A stretch of DNA of 64,000 bases from CAWGLW01 sp963823525. GTDB lineage: Bacteria > Pseudomonadota > Gammaproteobacteria > Steroidobacterales > Steroidobacteraceae. This document shows positions 53,366 through 64,000 of this stretch, in pieces. The translations under genes were made by a program, and so were the position numbers. The DNA is taken from contig CAWGLW010000006.1 in the NCBI GenBank assembly GCA_963823525.1, forward strand, positions 1,806,593 to 1,870,592. Direction: 5' to 3'. Position 1 is the first letter of the stretch. Each line of letters opens with the position of its first letter. Below the pieces are notes generated by a model that worked only from the letters and a program-made list of their open reading frames with translations, searched no databases and was not told where the DNA came from.

Positions 53366-54274
53366 GTGAATATCAAATTCATCTCGAGTCACCCCGGTCG
53401 CACCCGGGAAATTGACCTGACAAAGCCGAGAACACTGGCACTGACCGGGGCCGTTGCGGCCGTGGTCGTGGGCGGCCTGTTCGCGGCCGGCGCGCAGCTT
53501 GGCAGTTACCTGGCCGGCGAGCAGCGCAGCGACGTGCTCGAGCGTAAGTACGAGCACCAGCGACTCGAACTGCAGGCGACCCGCGGCCAGCTCGAAGGCA
53601 ATGTCGACGAACTGGCATCGCGCGTGGGCACACTGAACGCCCACCTGATCCGGCTTGATGCCCTGGGCCGGCGCGTCGTGGAACTGGCCGATCTTGATCG
53701 CGGCGAGTTCAACTTCGATGATCCGCCGCCCGCGGGCGGCCCGGAGCAGGCCGCGGGCTCCTCGAACGTACCCGAGCTGATCTCGGCGCTCGATTCGCTC
53801 GAGGCTCAGTTGCGCGATCGCGAGCGCCAGATGGTCGTCCTGGAAGACCTCATGTCGACGCGCGATTTGCGTCAGCGCATTCAGCCGGGCGGATGGCCGC
53901 TGGCAGGCGGCTGGATTTCTTCGGGCTACGGCACCCGTTCAGATCCGTTTACCGGTCGCCGAACCTTCCACGCTGGCATCGATGTCGCCGCGAAGCCGGG
54001 CAGCAAGGTCAATGCCGTGGGTCCGGGCCTGGTGTCTTTTTCCGGTTACAAGGCGGGTTACGGCTACATGGTCGAAATCACGCATCCGACCGGCTACGTC
54101 ACGCGATACGGGCACAACTCCCGCAACCTGGTGGCTGCAGGGCAGGCCGTGCAGAAAGGACAGCCCATCGCGGTGATCGGCAGCACCGGCCGATCGACCG
54201 GGACGCACGTGCATTTCGAGGTCGAGCGTGAGGGCAAGCGAGTCGACCCGTCGCGGTACCTGGCGGATACCTGA
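53366..54274 (+). CDS. M23 family metallopeptidase (LytM domain), inner-membrane anchored
   Basis: Probable peptidoglycan endopeptidase or an LytM regulator. 302 residues from GTG 53366: one N-terminal membrane helix (LALTGAVAAVVVGGLFAAGA), a coiled coil (about 50-100), and the C-terminal M23 domain. Zinc ligands are complete: H in GRRTFHAGIDVA with its Asp, and H-x-H in GTHVHFEVE. The complete set suggests an active enzyme. GTG 53327 would add 13 residues. It lies directly before secA, a conserved pairing. Confidence 0.88.
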   Translation: MNIKFISSHPGRTREIDLTKPRTLALTGAVAAVVVGGLFAAGAQLGSYLAGEQRSDVLERKYEHQRLELQATRGQLEGNVDELASRVGTLNAHLIRLDALGRRVVELADLDRGEFNFDDPPPAGGPEQAAGSSNVPELISALDSLEAQLRDRERQMVVLEDLMSTRDLRQRIQPGGWPLAGGWISSGYGTRSDPFTGRRTFHAGIDVAAKPGSKVNAVGPGLVSFSGYKAGYGYMVEITHPTGYVTRYGHNSRNLVAAGQAVQKGQPIAVIGSTGRSTGTHVHFEVEREGKRVDPSRYLADT

Positions 54275-54444
54275 ACCCCGCCGATCGGCACAGGGCCGAC
54301 TGAACAGCCAGGTGTCCGGTGTGCGTTTTCGCGGCACGACCCCTCGGCAGGGCCCGGAACCCGCGTTGATTGTCAGCGTTATTTCCCGAACGGCGCTCGG
54401 GACAGTTAAAATACCCGGCCAACCCAGCATCTCCCGGAGCGCCA

Positions 54445-57219
<2,775 letters not shown>

Positions 57220-57255
57220 GGGCGCCGGCTGCCGGGCCGATCAACGGATATCGCA

Positions 57256-57699
57256 GTGACCAACCGGCCGCGAGCCGAAATCCACGTCGTCGCCGGTGGC
57301 CTGTTCGATGGGCAGGGCCGTGTGCTGATTGCGCAGCGGCCGCCCGGCAAAGTGCTGGCCGGGCGCTGGGAATTTCCCGGCGGCAAACTGAACGCAGGCG
57401 AGCCGGCTTTCGCCGGGCTGGTGCGTGAACTCGCAGAGGAATTGAGCGTTACCGTGCATGCCGGCGAGCGACTGCTGCGCTATGCGCACGACTACGCCGA
57501 TCGTCGTGTCTGGCTGGACATGTGGCGGGTGACAAACTGGAGCGGCGAAGTGCGCGGCGTGGAAGGTCAGGCCCTGCGCTGGGTGGCCATTGGCGAACTC
57601 CCGCGAGTCGACATCCTCGAGGCCGACCAGCCCATCATCGAACGACTGCAAGGCGAGGATCGCGGGGCCGGATTGGCCGGGCCGCTGATCGGCCGCTAG
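57256..57699 (+). CDS. mutT: MutT-type Nudix hydrolase (8-oxo-dGTP diphosphatase)
   Basis: Cleanses oxidised dGTP from the nucleotide pool. 147 residues from GTG 57256. The full Nudix box lies at about 39-61: GGKLNAGE then RELAEELSV. VLIAQRPPGKVLAGRWEFPGG matches MutT. It follows secA, as in E. coli. The last ~15 residues are not conserved. It overlaps tpm by 4 bp tail to tail. Confidence 0.92.
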   Translation: MTNRPRAEIHVVAGGLFDGQGRVLIAQRPPGKVLAGRWEFPGGKLNAGEPAFAGLVRELAEELSVTVHAGERLLRYAHDYADRRVWLDMWRVTNWSGEVRGVEGQALRWVAIGELPRVDILEADQPIIERLQGEDRGAGLAGPLIGR

Positions 57700-58358
57700 C
57701 CGCGCGTTCGCGTCAGTGCGTAGGCCACTTCGTCTAACGCGGCGATCCCGACCTCGGCAAATTTCGGGCTCTCTGCAATCAGGTCGATTCGGGCCAGTTC
57801 GCGAATACTGAAATTCGCCGCGTAGAGCTGGTCGACTTCCGCGCGATCAACCGAAAACGGCGGACCGCCTTTCATTTCCTGCGGATACTCCAGGGCCAGC
57901 AGCAGCAGCGGTGCCGCCGCGGGCAGCAGCTCGGTCATGCGAGCCGCGTAGCGACGGCGCATGTCGGGGGGCAATGCGATCAGGGCGGCCCGGTCATAGG
58001 CTGCATCGACGGGCCCGAGATCCTTACCAGTCAGCTCAAGTGCGTCACCGGCAAAGATTTCATACGGACCGGCAACGTATTTCGTGTGCGGGCCCTTGCG
58101 GGTGACACTCGGTTCGAGACCCTGCTCGCTGAAGAACTCTTCGATCGCAATGGGGCTGATCTCCGAGGCGACCACCGGGTGCCCGCGCCGGGCGAGCCAC
58201 ACCATGTCCCGGGTCTTACCGCAAAGCGGCACGTAGACGCGCGCATCGGCGGGTACGCCGAGCGGCGGCCAGAATTGCTCGAGCAGCACGTGGAAATCGG
58301 CCTGGTGAAATCCGATCTGACCGCTGGCCCAGCGTTCGTGCCAGAAGGAATGATGCAT
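57696..58358 (-). CDS. tpm: Thiopurine S-methyltransferase family protein
   Basis: SAM-dependent methyltransferase; bacterial members methylate thiopurines and selenium or tellurium oxyanions. 220 residues with the family start FWHERWASGQIGFHQ, the SAM site YVPLCGKTRDMVWLA and the following VVASEISPIAIEEFF, and AAYDRAALIALPPDMR. It lies between mutT and yacG, which are often adjacent, so it looks inserted there. The natural substrate is unknown. Confidence 0.93.
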   Translation of the reverse strand: MHHSFWHERWASGQIGFHQADFHVLLEQFWPPLGVPADARVYVPLCGKTRDMVWLARRGHPVVASEISPIAIEEFFSEQGLEPSVTRKGPHTKYVAGPYEIFAGDALELTGKDLGPVDAAYDRAALIALPPDMRRRYAARMTELLPAAAPLLLLALEYPQEMKGGPPFSVDRAEVDQLYAANFSIRELARIDLIAESPKFAEVGIAALDEVAYALTRTRG

Positions 58359-58385
58359 GCGCGAATCTGCCGGTCGCGTATCGCG

Positions 58386-58598
58386 TCAGTGCTTGAACGT
58401 GGGATCGTCGGAGTCCGGGTCGGACATCCCGTCCGGCCCCGGCAGGACTTCCTCGCCCGGAATTGCCCGCTGCTCGCTCACCCAGGCACCCAGGTCGATC
58501 AGCTTGCATCGCTCGCTGCAGAATGGACGCCAGCTCGCGGCCTCCGTCCATTCCACGGGTGCTGCGCAGGTCGGGCAGGAAACCGTCTTCTTAGCCAC
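58386..58598 (-). CDS. yacG: DNA gyrase inhibitor YacG
   Basis: 70-residue zinc-ribbon protein; the E. coli homologue binds GyrB and blocks DNA binding. Zn ligands are CPTC and C-x3-C in FCSERC, followed by the conserved KLIDLGAWVSE. The C-terminal half is acidic and probably unstructured. GTG start at 58598, 4 bp after zapD. Confidence 0.92.
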   Translation of the reverse strand: MAKKTVSCPTCAAPVEWTEAASWRPFCSERCKLIDLGAWVSEQRAIPGEEVLPGPDGMSDPDSDDPTFKH

Positions 58599-58602
58599 CG
58601 TG

Positions 58603-59409
58603 TCAGGTGCAGGTCGAGAGCGTAAACGGCACGTCTTCGGTGCACTGTACGGGATGGGTGTTGGCGTCCTGCCAGTTGAGGAACCGCACGCTGCAACGGT
58701 AGTGGCTGCCGCTGATCTCCGGGTAACGTGACGAGCCCGCCGGCAGCGCGATGCGGATCAGCTGAGCGGGAATTCCCCGGTCCAGCGCAAGATGAAAAAT
58801 GCCGTTGGTCGCGACTTCCTTTTTCGCCTTGGCCTGCTCGCGCGTCATCCAGAGCAGCTCCGATACGGCGTCACCGAGCGGACGGATCACCGCGAGCCAG
58901 TGTGCGAAATCGGCGCCGCGGACCTCGTCCGGCTGACTGAGCCAGTGCGTGTAATCGGGCAGGTCGAACTCGCAGGTACCACCGGGTATGGAGCTGCGAT
59001 GCTTGATCGCGTTGAGAAACTCGGAGTCGCGCAGGGGCTGCATGAACAAGGCGCCGACCGTGCTGAGTTCTTCGCGCATGTTGCGCAGCTTGGTCAGCAG
59101 CACCCGCAGGCGCGCCGAATCAACACCGGGCCGGGTATTGAACGACGCGAGCTGGTTCATGTGCCGCTCGAGTTCCTTCAGGACCTCGCTGCGCACGTCG
59201 CCGCGCTGCGTGATCGCGAGGATTTCCAGCAGCGCCGAAACCGCTGCCCGCGTTGACCAGGGATCGGCTTTCGTGTGGTGATGGACAGCCTGCTGGTAGA
59301 GAAAGTCCAGGCGCAGGAAATTTCGTATCCGCTCATTGAGCGGTTGTTCGTAGACAACCTGAGGGGTAGCCGCCGCCGCCGAAGGCGCCGCAGCCTCGTT
59401 CGAGTTCAT
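58603..59409 (-). CDS. zapD: Cell division protein ZapD
   Basis: Cytoplasmic protein that bundles FtsZ filaments through the FtsZ C-terminal tail, which is intact in this window's FtsZ. 268 residues: about 15 low-complexity residues, then VYEQPLNERIRNFLRLDFL, helical domain, and a C-terminal beta domain. The N-terminal extension is Ala-rich and may not all be translated, but no better start is visible. Sits in the conserved coaE-zapD-yacG order. Confidence 0.93.
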   Translation of the reverse strand: MNSNEAAAPSAAAATPQVVYEQPLNERIRNFLRLDFLYQQAVHHHTKADPWSTRAAVSALLEILAITQRGDVRSEVLKELERHMNQLASFNTRPGVDSARLRVLLTKLRNMREELSTVGALFMQPLRDSEFLNAIKHRSSIPGGTCEFDLPDYTHWLSQPDEVRGADFAHWLAVIRPLGDAVSELLWMTREQAKAKKEVATNGIFHLALDRGIPAQLIRIALPAGSSRYPEISGSHYRCSVRFLNWQDANTHPVQCTEDVPFTLSTCT

Positions 59410-59479
59410 GGCCGTATTCTGCGCCAGCGGCCCGGACCGTCACAAGCCGACAGCGGATAAAAATGTGAGCCGCGCGCAC

Positions 59480-60085
59480 TCATTGGGTCCCGGAACGGGC
59501 CAGCGTGAGGTATTTCTCATGTAACCGCTCGACTTCAGCACGCATATCGTCCGGCTGACCGGTGTTCTCCAGGCGGTCATCGGCGATAGCCTGCCGCTCG
59601 GCGCGGCTCGCCTGCGCGGCGAGTGCCGCCCGCGCCTGCGCCTTGGTCGCGCCGTCGCGCCGCATCAGTCGCTCAATCTGCAGTGCTTCAGGCGCATCGA
59701 CCAGCAGCACTCGGTCGACGTGATCGGTGCGCCCGCCTTCGGCGAGCAGCGGGATCACGAGCAGCTGGTAGGGGCCGCCCGCGGTCGCTGATCGTCGCTC
59801 CATCTCAGCGCGAATCGCCGGGTGAAGAATCGCCTCGAGTCGGCGTCGCGATTGGGCATCCGCGAAAACCGTCTCGCGCATCCGCGCGCGATCGAGTCGC
59901 CCGTCCGCGCCGATCACCTCGGGCCCGAAAGCCCCAGCAACCTCGGCCAGTGCCGGTTGGCCCGGTTCGACGACGTCCCGGGCAATCCGGTCGGTGTCGA
60001 TGACCGGTACGCCGAGGTCAGAAAACATTTCCGCGATCGTGGTCTTGCCACTCGCGATGCCGCCGGTCAGGGCCACCCTGAACAT
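59480..60085 (-). CDS. coaE: Dephospho-CoA kinase
   Basis: Last step of coenzyme A synthesis. 201 residues from ATG 60085: P-loop GGIASGKTT at about 8-16, DTDRIARDVV, a CoA-binding lid with HPAIRAEM, and LLAEGGRTDHVDRVLLVDAP. The frame upstream is Arg-rich and overlaps pilD. It begins 8 bp after pilD. Confidence 0.96.
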   Translation of the reverse strand: MFRVALTGGIASGKTTIAEMFSDLGVPVIDTDRIARDVVEPGQPALAEVAGAFGPEVIGADGRLDRARMRETVFADAQSRRRLEAILHPAIRAEMERRSATAGGPYQLLVIPLLAEGGRTDHVDRVLLVDAPEALQIERLMRRDGATKAQARAALAAQASRAERQAIADDRLENTGQPDDMRAEVERLHEKYLTLARSGTQ

Positions 60086-60093
60086 GGGTACTG

Positions 60094-60990
60094 TCAATGC
60101 GCCAGGCCGGAGGCGCTCAGGTATCCGCCGACGATCTGCGGCCCCCACATCAGCGCAATCCATCCGGCCGCTGCGAGGTACGGGCCAAACGGCATCGGAA
60201 CGTTCCGGTCGCGGCCGCGCAGCACGATCATCGCGATACCGAATACGGCGCCCGCGAATGCGGACAGAAGGATGATCATCGGCAACATCTGCCAGCCCAT
60301 CCAGGCGCCAAAGGCGCCGAACAGTTTGAAGTCCCCGTAGCCCATGCCTTCCTTGCCGGTGATGAGCCTGAAAGCCCAGTACACCAGCCAGAGACTCAGG
60401 TATCCGGCCGCCGCGCCGATGATCGCGGATTCGGGATTCACGGGGATGGGAGGGCGCAGACCGGCCGACCAGGCCAGGCTGAGCAGCAGACCCAGCCAGA
60501 GCAGTGGCAGGGTGATCACGTCGGGCAGCACCTGGTGATCGAAATCGATCACCGTCAACGCCACCAGCGCCCAGGTGAAAACCAGCGCGGCCAGCGTCTG
60601 CCAGTGCCAGCCAAAGCGCCAGGCCACGGCCGCCGAGAGCACCGCCGTCAGCAGTTCGACGATCGGATAGCGTGGGGAAATACGCGCCTTGCAGTTCGCA
60701 CAGCGGCCGCGCAGAAGCAGGTAACTCATCACCGGGACGTTCTGGTGCGCCCTGATCTCCGCATGGCAGGACGGGCAGCGCGAGCGTGGCACCAGCAGGT
60801 TGTAACGCTCACCAGCCGGCTCCGATTTCTGCCCGAGCAGATCGTCGGCCTGCTCGCGCCATTGGCGCTCGAGCATCACCGGCAGCCGGTGAATGACGAC
60901 GTTGAGGAAACTCCCCACCAGGGCGCTGAACAAAAAGGTGCAGGCGATCAGCAGCCAGGGTTCGGATTGGAGAAGCTCGGCAATCGTCAT
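60094..60990 (-). CDS. pilD: Type IV prepilin peptidase/N-methyltransferase PilD
   Basis: Membrane aspartyl protease that cleaves and N-methylates type IV prepilins and type II pseudopilins. 298 residues, about eight helices. A cytoplasmic loop holds the zinc-binding CPSC and CANC pairs. Catalytic Asp residues lie in VIDFDHQVLPD and GMGYGDFKLFG. A strong terminator separates it from pilC, so its expression relies on readthrough or its own promoter. Confidence 0.97.
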   Translation of the reverse strand: MTIAELLQSEPWLLIACTFLFSALVGSFLNVVIHRLPVMLERQWREQADDLLGQKSEPAGERYNLLVPRSRCPSCHAEIRAHQNVPVMSYLLLRGRCANCKARISPRYPIVELLTAVLSAAVAWRFGWHWQTLAALVFTWALVALTVIDFDHQVLPDVITLPLLWLGLLLSLAWSAGLRPPIPVNPESAIIGAAAGYLSLWLVYWAFRLITGKEGMGYGDFKLFGAFGAWMGWQMLPMIILLSAFAGAVFGIAMIVLRGRDRNVPMPFGPYLAAAGWIALMWGPQIVGGYLSASGLAH

Positions 60991-61003
60991 CGCGGGTTCC
61001 TAC

Positions 61004-61030
61004 AAGAAAACGCCGCGCACGGCGCGGCGT
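61004..61030 (-). terminator. Intrinsic terminator between pilC and pilD
   Basis: On the minus strand ACGCCGCGC, loop CGT and GCGCGGCGT form a perfect 9-bp stem followed by TTTTCT. It stands only 13 bp before the pilD start codon. Confidence 0.8.
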
Positions 61031-61058
61031 CCAGGCACTCGGCGAGGCGCCTGTGGCG

Positions 61059-62276
61059 TCAGATGACTGCACCCAGCTTGAAGATCGGCAGGTACATCGC
61101 GACGACCATGCCGCCGATGATCGTGCCGAGAATCACCATGATCAGTGGCTCGAGCAGGCTGCTCAGGCCGTCGACGGCTGCATCGACGTCGGCTTCGTAG
61201 AAATCCGCGACCTTGCTGGCCATTTCATCCAGCGAACCGGACTCTTCGCCGACCGCGATCATCTGCACGACCATGTTCGGGAACAGGCCGGTATTTTCCA
61301 TTGCCCGCTGCATGCGCAGGCCGGTCGCGATCTCGTCGCGCATCCGCATCACCGCGTCCTGGTAGATGATGTTGCCGGTTGCGCCAGCCACGGACTTCAT
61401 GGCTTCGACCAGCGGCACGCCGGCGCTGAACATCGTCGCCAGTGTGCGGGCGAAACGCGCGATCGCGGCTTTCTTCAGAATCGGGCCGATAACCGGGATC
61501 TGCAACGAAAGCTTGTCAAGGAACTGGCGCATCTTGCGCGAGCGCTTGTAGAAATAATGGAATGCGAACGCCATGGCGCCGAGCACGATCAGCAGGATCC
61601 AGCCATTGTCCTGCATCCAGCGCGACATGCCGATCACGATCTGGGTGAAGGCGGGCAGGTCGGCGCCAAAGCCCTGGAACAGCGCTTCGAACTGCGGGAT
61701 CACGAACAGCAGCAGGATTACCGTGACGATGATCGCGACCGCGACGACAGCCGCGGGGTAGAACATGGCTTTCTTGATCTTTTTCTTCAGGGCCTCGGTC
61801 TTTTCCTTGTAGGTTGCGATCTTGTCGAGCACGGTCTCTAACGCGCCGGCATGCTCGCCCGCCTCGACGAGATTGACGAACAGGTCATCGAAATGCAGCG
61901 GGTGCTTGGCCAGCGACTGGTGCAGCGTGTTCCCGGTCTCGATTTCGTTCTTGATGTTCAGCACGAGCTTCTGCATCGCCGGCTTGTCGTGGCCGACGCC
62001 GACGATCTCGAACGCCTGAACCATCGGGATGCCAGCGCTCAGCATCGTTGCGAGCTGGCGGCTGAAGATCGCGATGTCTTCCGCTTTGACCTTGCCCTGG
62101 CCTTTGAAAAGCTGGCGTTCTTTGCGGATGCGCGAGGCGGCGATACCCTGCTTGCGCAGGTCGGCCCGCATATCCATCTCGTCCTTCGCCAGGCCCCGGC
62201 CCTTGATCCGGTTGCCCTTTCTGTCCTTGCCTTCCCAGAGAAACGGGAACTGTTTGTCCGCAATAACTTCAGCCAT
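61059..62276 (-). CDS. pilC: Type IV pilus inner-membrane platform protein PilC
   Basis: Platform on which the PilB and PilT motors act. 405 residues with two GspF domains, each with conserved FSRQLATMLSAGIPMVQAFEI (about 69-89) and ARFARTLATMFSAGVPLVEAM (about 270-290), shortened here, and three membrane helices. Starts 11 bp after pilB. A terminator follows its stop. Confidence 0.97.
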   Translation of the reverse strand: MAEVIADKQFPFLWEGKDRKGNRIKGRGLAKDEMDMRADLRKQGIAASRIRKERQLFKGQGKVKAEDIAIFSRQLATMLSAGIPMVQAFEIVGVGHDKPAMQKLVLNIKNEIETGNTLHQSLAKHPLHFDDLFVNLVEAGEHAGALETVLDKIATYKEKTEALKKKIKKAMFYPAAVVAVAIIVTVILLLFVIPQFEALFQGFGADLPAFTQIVIGMSRWMQDNGWILLIVLGAMAFAFHYFYKRSRKMRQFLDKLSLQIPVIGPILKKAAIARFARTLATMFSAGVPLVEAMKSVAGATGNIIYQDAVMRMRDEIATGLRMQRAMENTGLFPNMVVQMIAVGEESGSLDEMASKVADFYEADVDAAVDGLSSLLEPLIMVILGTIIGGMVVAMYLPIFKLGAVI

Positions 62277-62287
62277 CTTTAGCTTTC

Positions 62288-64000
62288 CTAATCCACCGTT
62301 ACGCGGTTGATCTCATCGAGGCTCGTCATCCCGTCGCGTACCTTCTTCAGGGCCGAGGTGCGAAGCTTCCATGAGCCTTCGCTGACCGCCTGCTTCGAAA
62401 TGTCAGTGACACTCCCGCCTGCCATGATGATGCGTCCGATCTCATCGGAGACCGGCATCACCTCGTAAATGCCCACCCGACCCTTATACCCGTCCGTGCA
62501 CTGGGTGCAACCCGTGGGGCCGAAAACCTCGAATCCCGTCTCGATTTGCTCTTCCGTAAAGCCTTCCTTGATCAAGGCCTCATGCGGAATGTTCAGCTTC
62601 TGTTTACAGTTGTTGCACAAGCGGCGTGCCAGCCGCTGGGCAATGATCAGGCTCACCGAGGTGGCGATGGCATAGGGCTTCACGCCCATGTCGACCAGTC
62701 GCGTCAGGGTCTTCGCCGCGTCGTTGGTGTGCAGCGTCGAGAGCACCAGGTGGCCGGTCTGCGCTGCCTTGAGCGCGATTTCCGCCGTCTCGAGGTCGCG
62801 GATTTCGCCGACCATGATGATGTCCGGGTCCTGGCGCAGAAACGCGCGCAGCGCACCGGCAAAAGTCAGCCCCACTTTCGGGTTGACGTTGACCTGGTTG
62901 ACGCCCGTCAACATGATTTCCACCGGATCCTCGGCTGTGGAGATGTTGCGATCCTCGGTGTTGAGGATATTCAGGCCCGTGTAGAGCGAGACGGTCTTGC
63001 CGCTGCCGGTCGGGCCGGTCACGAGGATCATCCCGTGAGGCTTTTTCAAGGCCTCGAGGTAGAGTTCCTTCTGAAACGGCTCGTACCCCAGCGCATCAAT
63101 GCCGAGCATCGCGCTCGACGGGTCGAGGATACGCATGACAATCTTTTCGCCGAACAACGTCGGGCAGGTGCTGACTCGAAAGTCGATCGCCCGCTTGTTC
63201 GAGATCTTCATCTTGATGCGGCCGTCCTGCGGGACGCGCCGTTCGGCGATGTCCATGCGGGACATGACCTTGAGCCGGGCCGCGAGCTTGACGGCCAGCT
63301 GCACCGGCGGCGTGGCCGCCTCCTTCAGGATGCCATCCAGTCTCAGGCGGATGCGATACGCGCGCTCGTAAGGCTCAAAGTGGATGTCGGACGCGCCACG
63401 GCGGATCGCATCGAGCATGATCTTGTTGATGAAGCGCACGATCGGCGCGTCATCCACATCGGCGGACTCGATATCGCCGGATTTTTCGTCGTCGGCCGTA
63501 ACCTCGAGGCTGTCGAGTTCGAAATCCTCACCGACGAACTCCTCCATCGCCGAGTCGACCTGCTCGAGCGAATTGCTCAGCATCCGCTCGAGCTTGTCTT
63601 CTTCGACCACAATGGCATCGATTCCGAAGCCCGTTGCGAACTTGACCTCGTCGATGGCGTGCAGGTTGGTCGGGTCTGAAACCCCGACGAATAATCGCTT
63701 GCCCCGCTTGACCAGCGGAAGGACGCGATGCCGGCGCAGGATCTTTTCGCTGACCAGGCCGATGGTCTCGAGGTCGGGCTGGATCGAGTCGAGGTCAACG
63801 ATCGGCACGCCGAATTCCTGCGAGGCGGCGATCGCGACGTCGCGGGCTTCGGCCAGGCGGTGCTCGACGATGTAGCTGACGACGTTTGTCTGGCGTTCGC
63901 GCGCAGCGGCCATCGCGTCGATCATCGCATCCTCGGAAATCAGCCCGTCGGCGACGAGCCGTTGGGGCAGTCCCTGGAGGATGCTCTTGTTTACACTGGT
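62288..64000 (-). CDS. pilB: Type IV pilus assembly ATPase PilB (N terminus outside window)
   Basis: Hexameric ATPase that powers pilus extension. The frame is open to the window edge; 570 residues are visible, and the true start lies beyond base 64000. An N-terminal GspE/MshEN domain (NKSILQGLPQRLVADGLIS onward) leads to Walker A GPTGSGKTVSLYTGL, the Asp box, Walker B DIIMVGEIRDLETAEIA, and a zinc tetracysteine (CNNC and CTQC). Together with pilC and pilD it makes the standard pilBCD locus. Confidence 0.97.
   Translation of the reverse strand, partial: TSVNKSILQGLPQRLVADGLISEDAMIDAMAAARERQTNVVSYIVEHRLAEARDVAIAASQEFGVPIVDLDSIQPDLETIGLVSEKILRRHRVLPLVKRGKRLFVGVSDPTNLHAIDEVKFATGFGIDAIVVEEDKLERMLSNSLEQVDSAMEEFVGEDFELDSLEVTADDEKSGDIESADVDDAPIVRFINKIMLDAIRRGASDIHFEPYERAYRIRLRLDGILKEAATPPVQLAVKLAARLKVMSRMDIAERRVPQDGRIKMKISNKRAIDFRVSTCPTLFGEKIVMRILDPSSAMLGIDALGYEPFQKELYLEALKKPHGMILVTGPTGSGKTVSLYTGLNILNTEDRNISTAEDPVEIMLTGVNQVNVNPKVGLTFAGALRAFLRQDPDIIMVGEIRDLETAEIALKAAQTGHLVLSTLHTNDAAKTLTRLVDMGVKPYAIATSVSLIIAQRLARRLCNNCKQKLNIPHEALIKEGFTEEQIETGFEVFGPTGCTQCTDGYKGRVGIYEVMPVSDEIGRIIMAGGSVTDISKQAVSEGSWKLRTSALKKVRDGMTSLDEINRVTVD

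Overview
This window is a GC-rich, tightly packed housekeeping region of a gammaproteobacterial chromosome. The assignment rests on gene order: kdsD-kdsC-lptC-lptA-lptB-rpoN-hpf-rapZ, petABC-sspAB, yraN-lpoA/rsmI-rnpB, a complete mraZ-to-ftsZ division and wall cluster, lpxC-dciA-M23-secA-mutT, and yacG-zapD-coaE-pilD-pilC-pilB. An aerobic bc1 complex, type IV pilus genes, LPS export genes and an SAH riboswitch point to a free-living, respiring, piliated Gram-negative outside the enterics. I cannot name the genus from sequence alone.

Layout. 1-6.99 kb: a truncated glycosyltransferase fusion, hemL, a fluoride channel, a TraB/GumN protein, cpdA, an O-methyltransferase and ahcY. 6.99-8.43 kb: an SAH riboswitch in the metK-ahcY gap, then metK. 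8.5-14.3 kb: the central-carbon operon tkt-gap-pgk-pyk. 14.4-18.4 kb: a MoxR/VWA pair, an exported Bcp-like peroxiredoxin and a patatin-like lipase. 18.3-25.9 kb (minus): kdsD-kdsC-lptCAB-rpoN-hpf-rapZ-mgtE, lacking the nitrogen-PTS genes that often lie here. 26.0-31.3 kb: ibaG-murA, petABC and sspAB. 31.3-35.1 kb: yraN and lpoA divergent from rsmI, then RNase P RNA and a 377-bp regulatory gap. 35.1-51.8 kb: mraZ-rsmH-ftsL-ftsI-murE-murF-mraY-murD-ftsW-murG-murC-ddl-ftsQ-ftsA-ftsZ, mostly joined by 4-bp stop/start overlaps. 51.9-57.7 kb: lpxC, dciA (minus), an M23 peptidase, secA and mutT. 57.7-64.0 kb (minus): tpm, yacG, zapD, coaE, pilD, pilC and pilB, the last running off the window.

Much of the content serves envelope growth: peptidoglycan precursors (murA, murC-G, mraY, ddl), septation (fts genes, zapD), LPS (lpxC, kdsC/D, lptABC) and protein export (secA). 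SAM recycling (metK, ahcY with riboswitch) and glycolysis form separate units. No mobile element, prophage, CRISPR array, tRNA or toxin/defence island was seen. I found no convincing undescribed system. The most useful non-routine signals are regulatory (SAH riboswitch, MraZ boxes including extra inverted copies upstream, a hairpin terminator between pilC and pilD) and small departures from usual gene order (PTS genes absent, tpm inserted, LpoA homologue without a lipobox).
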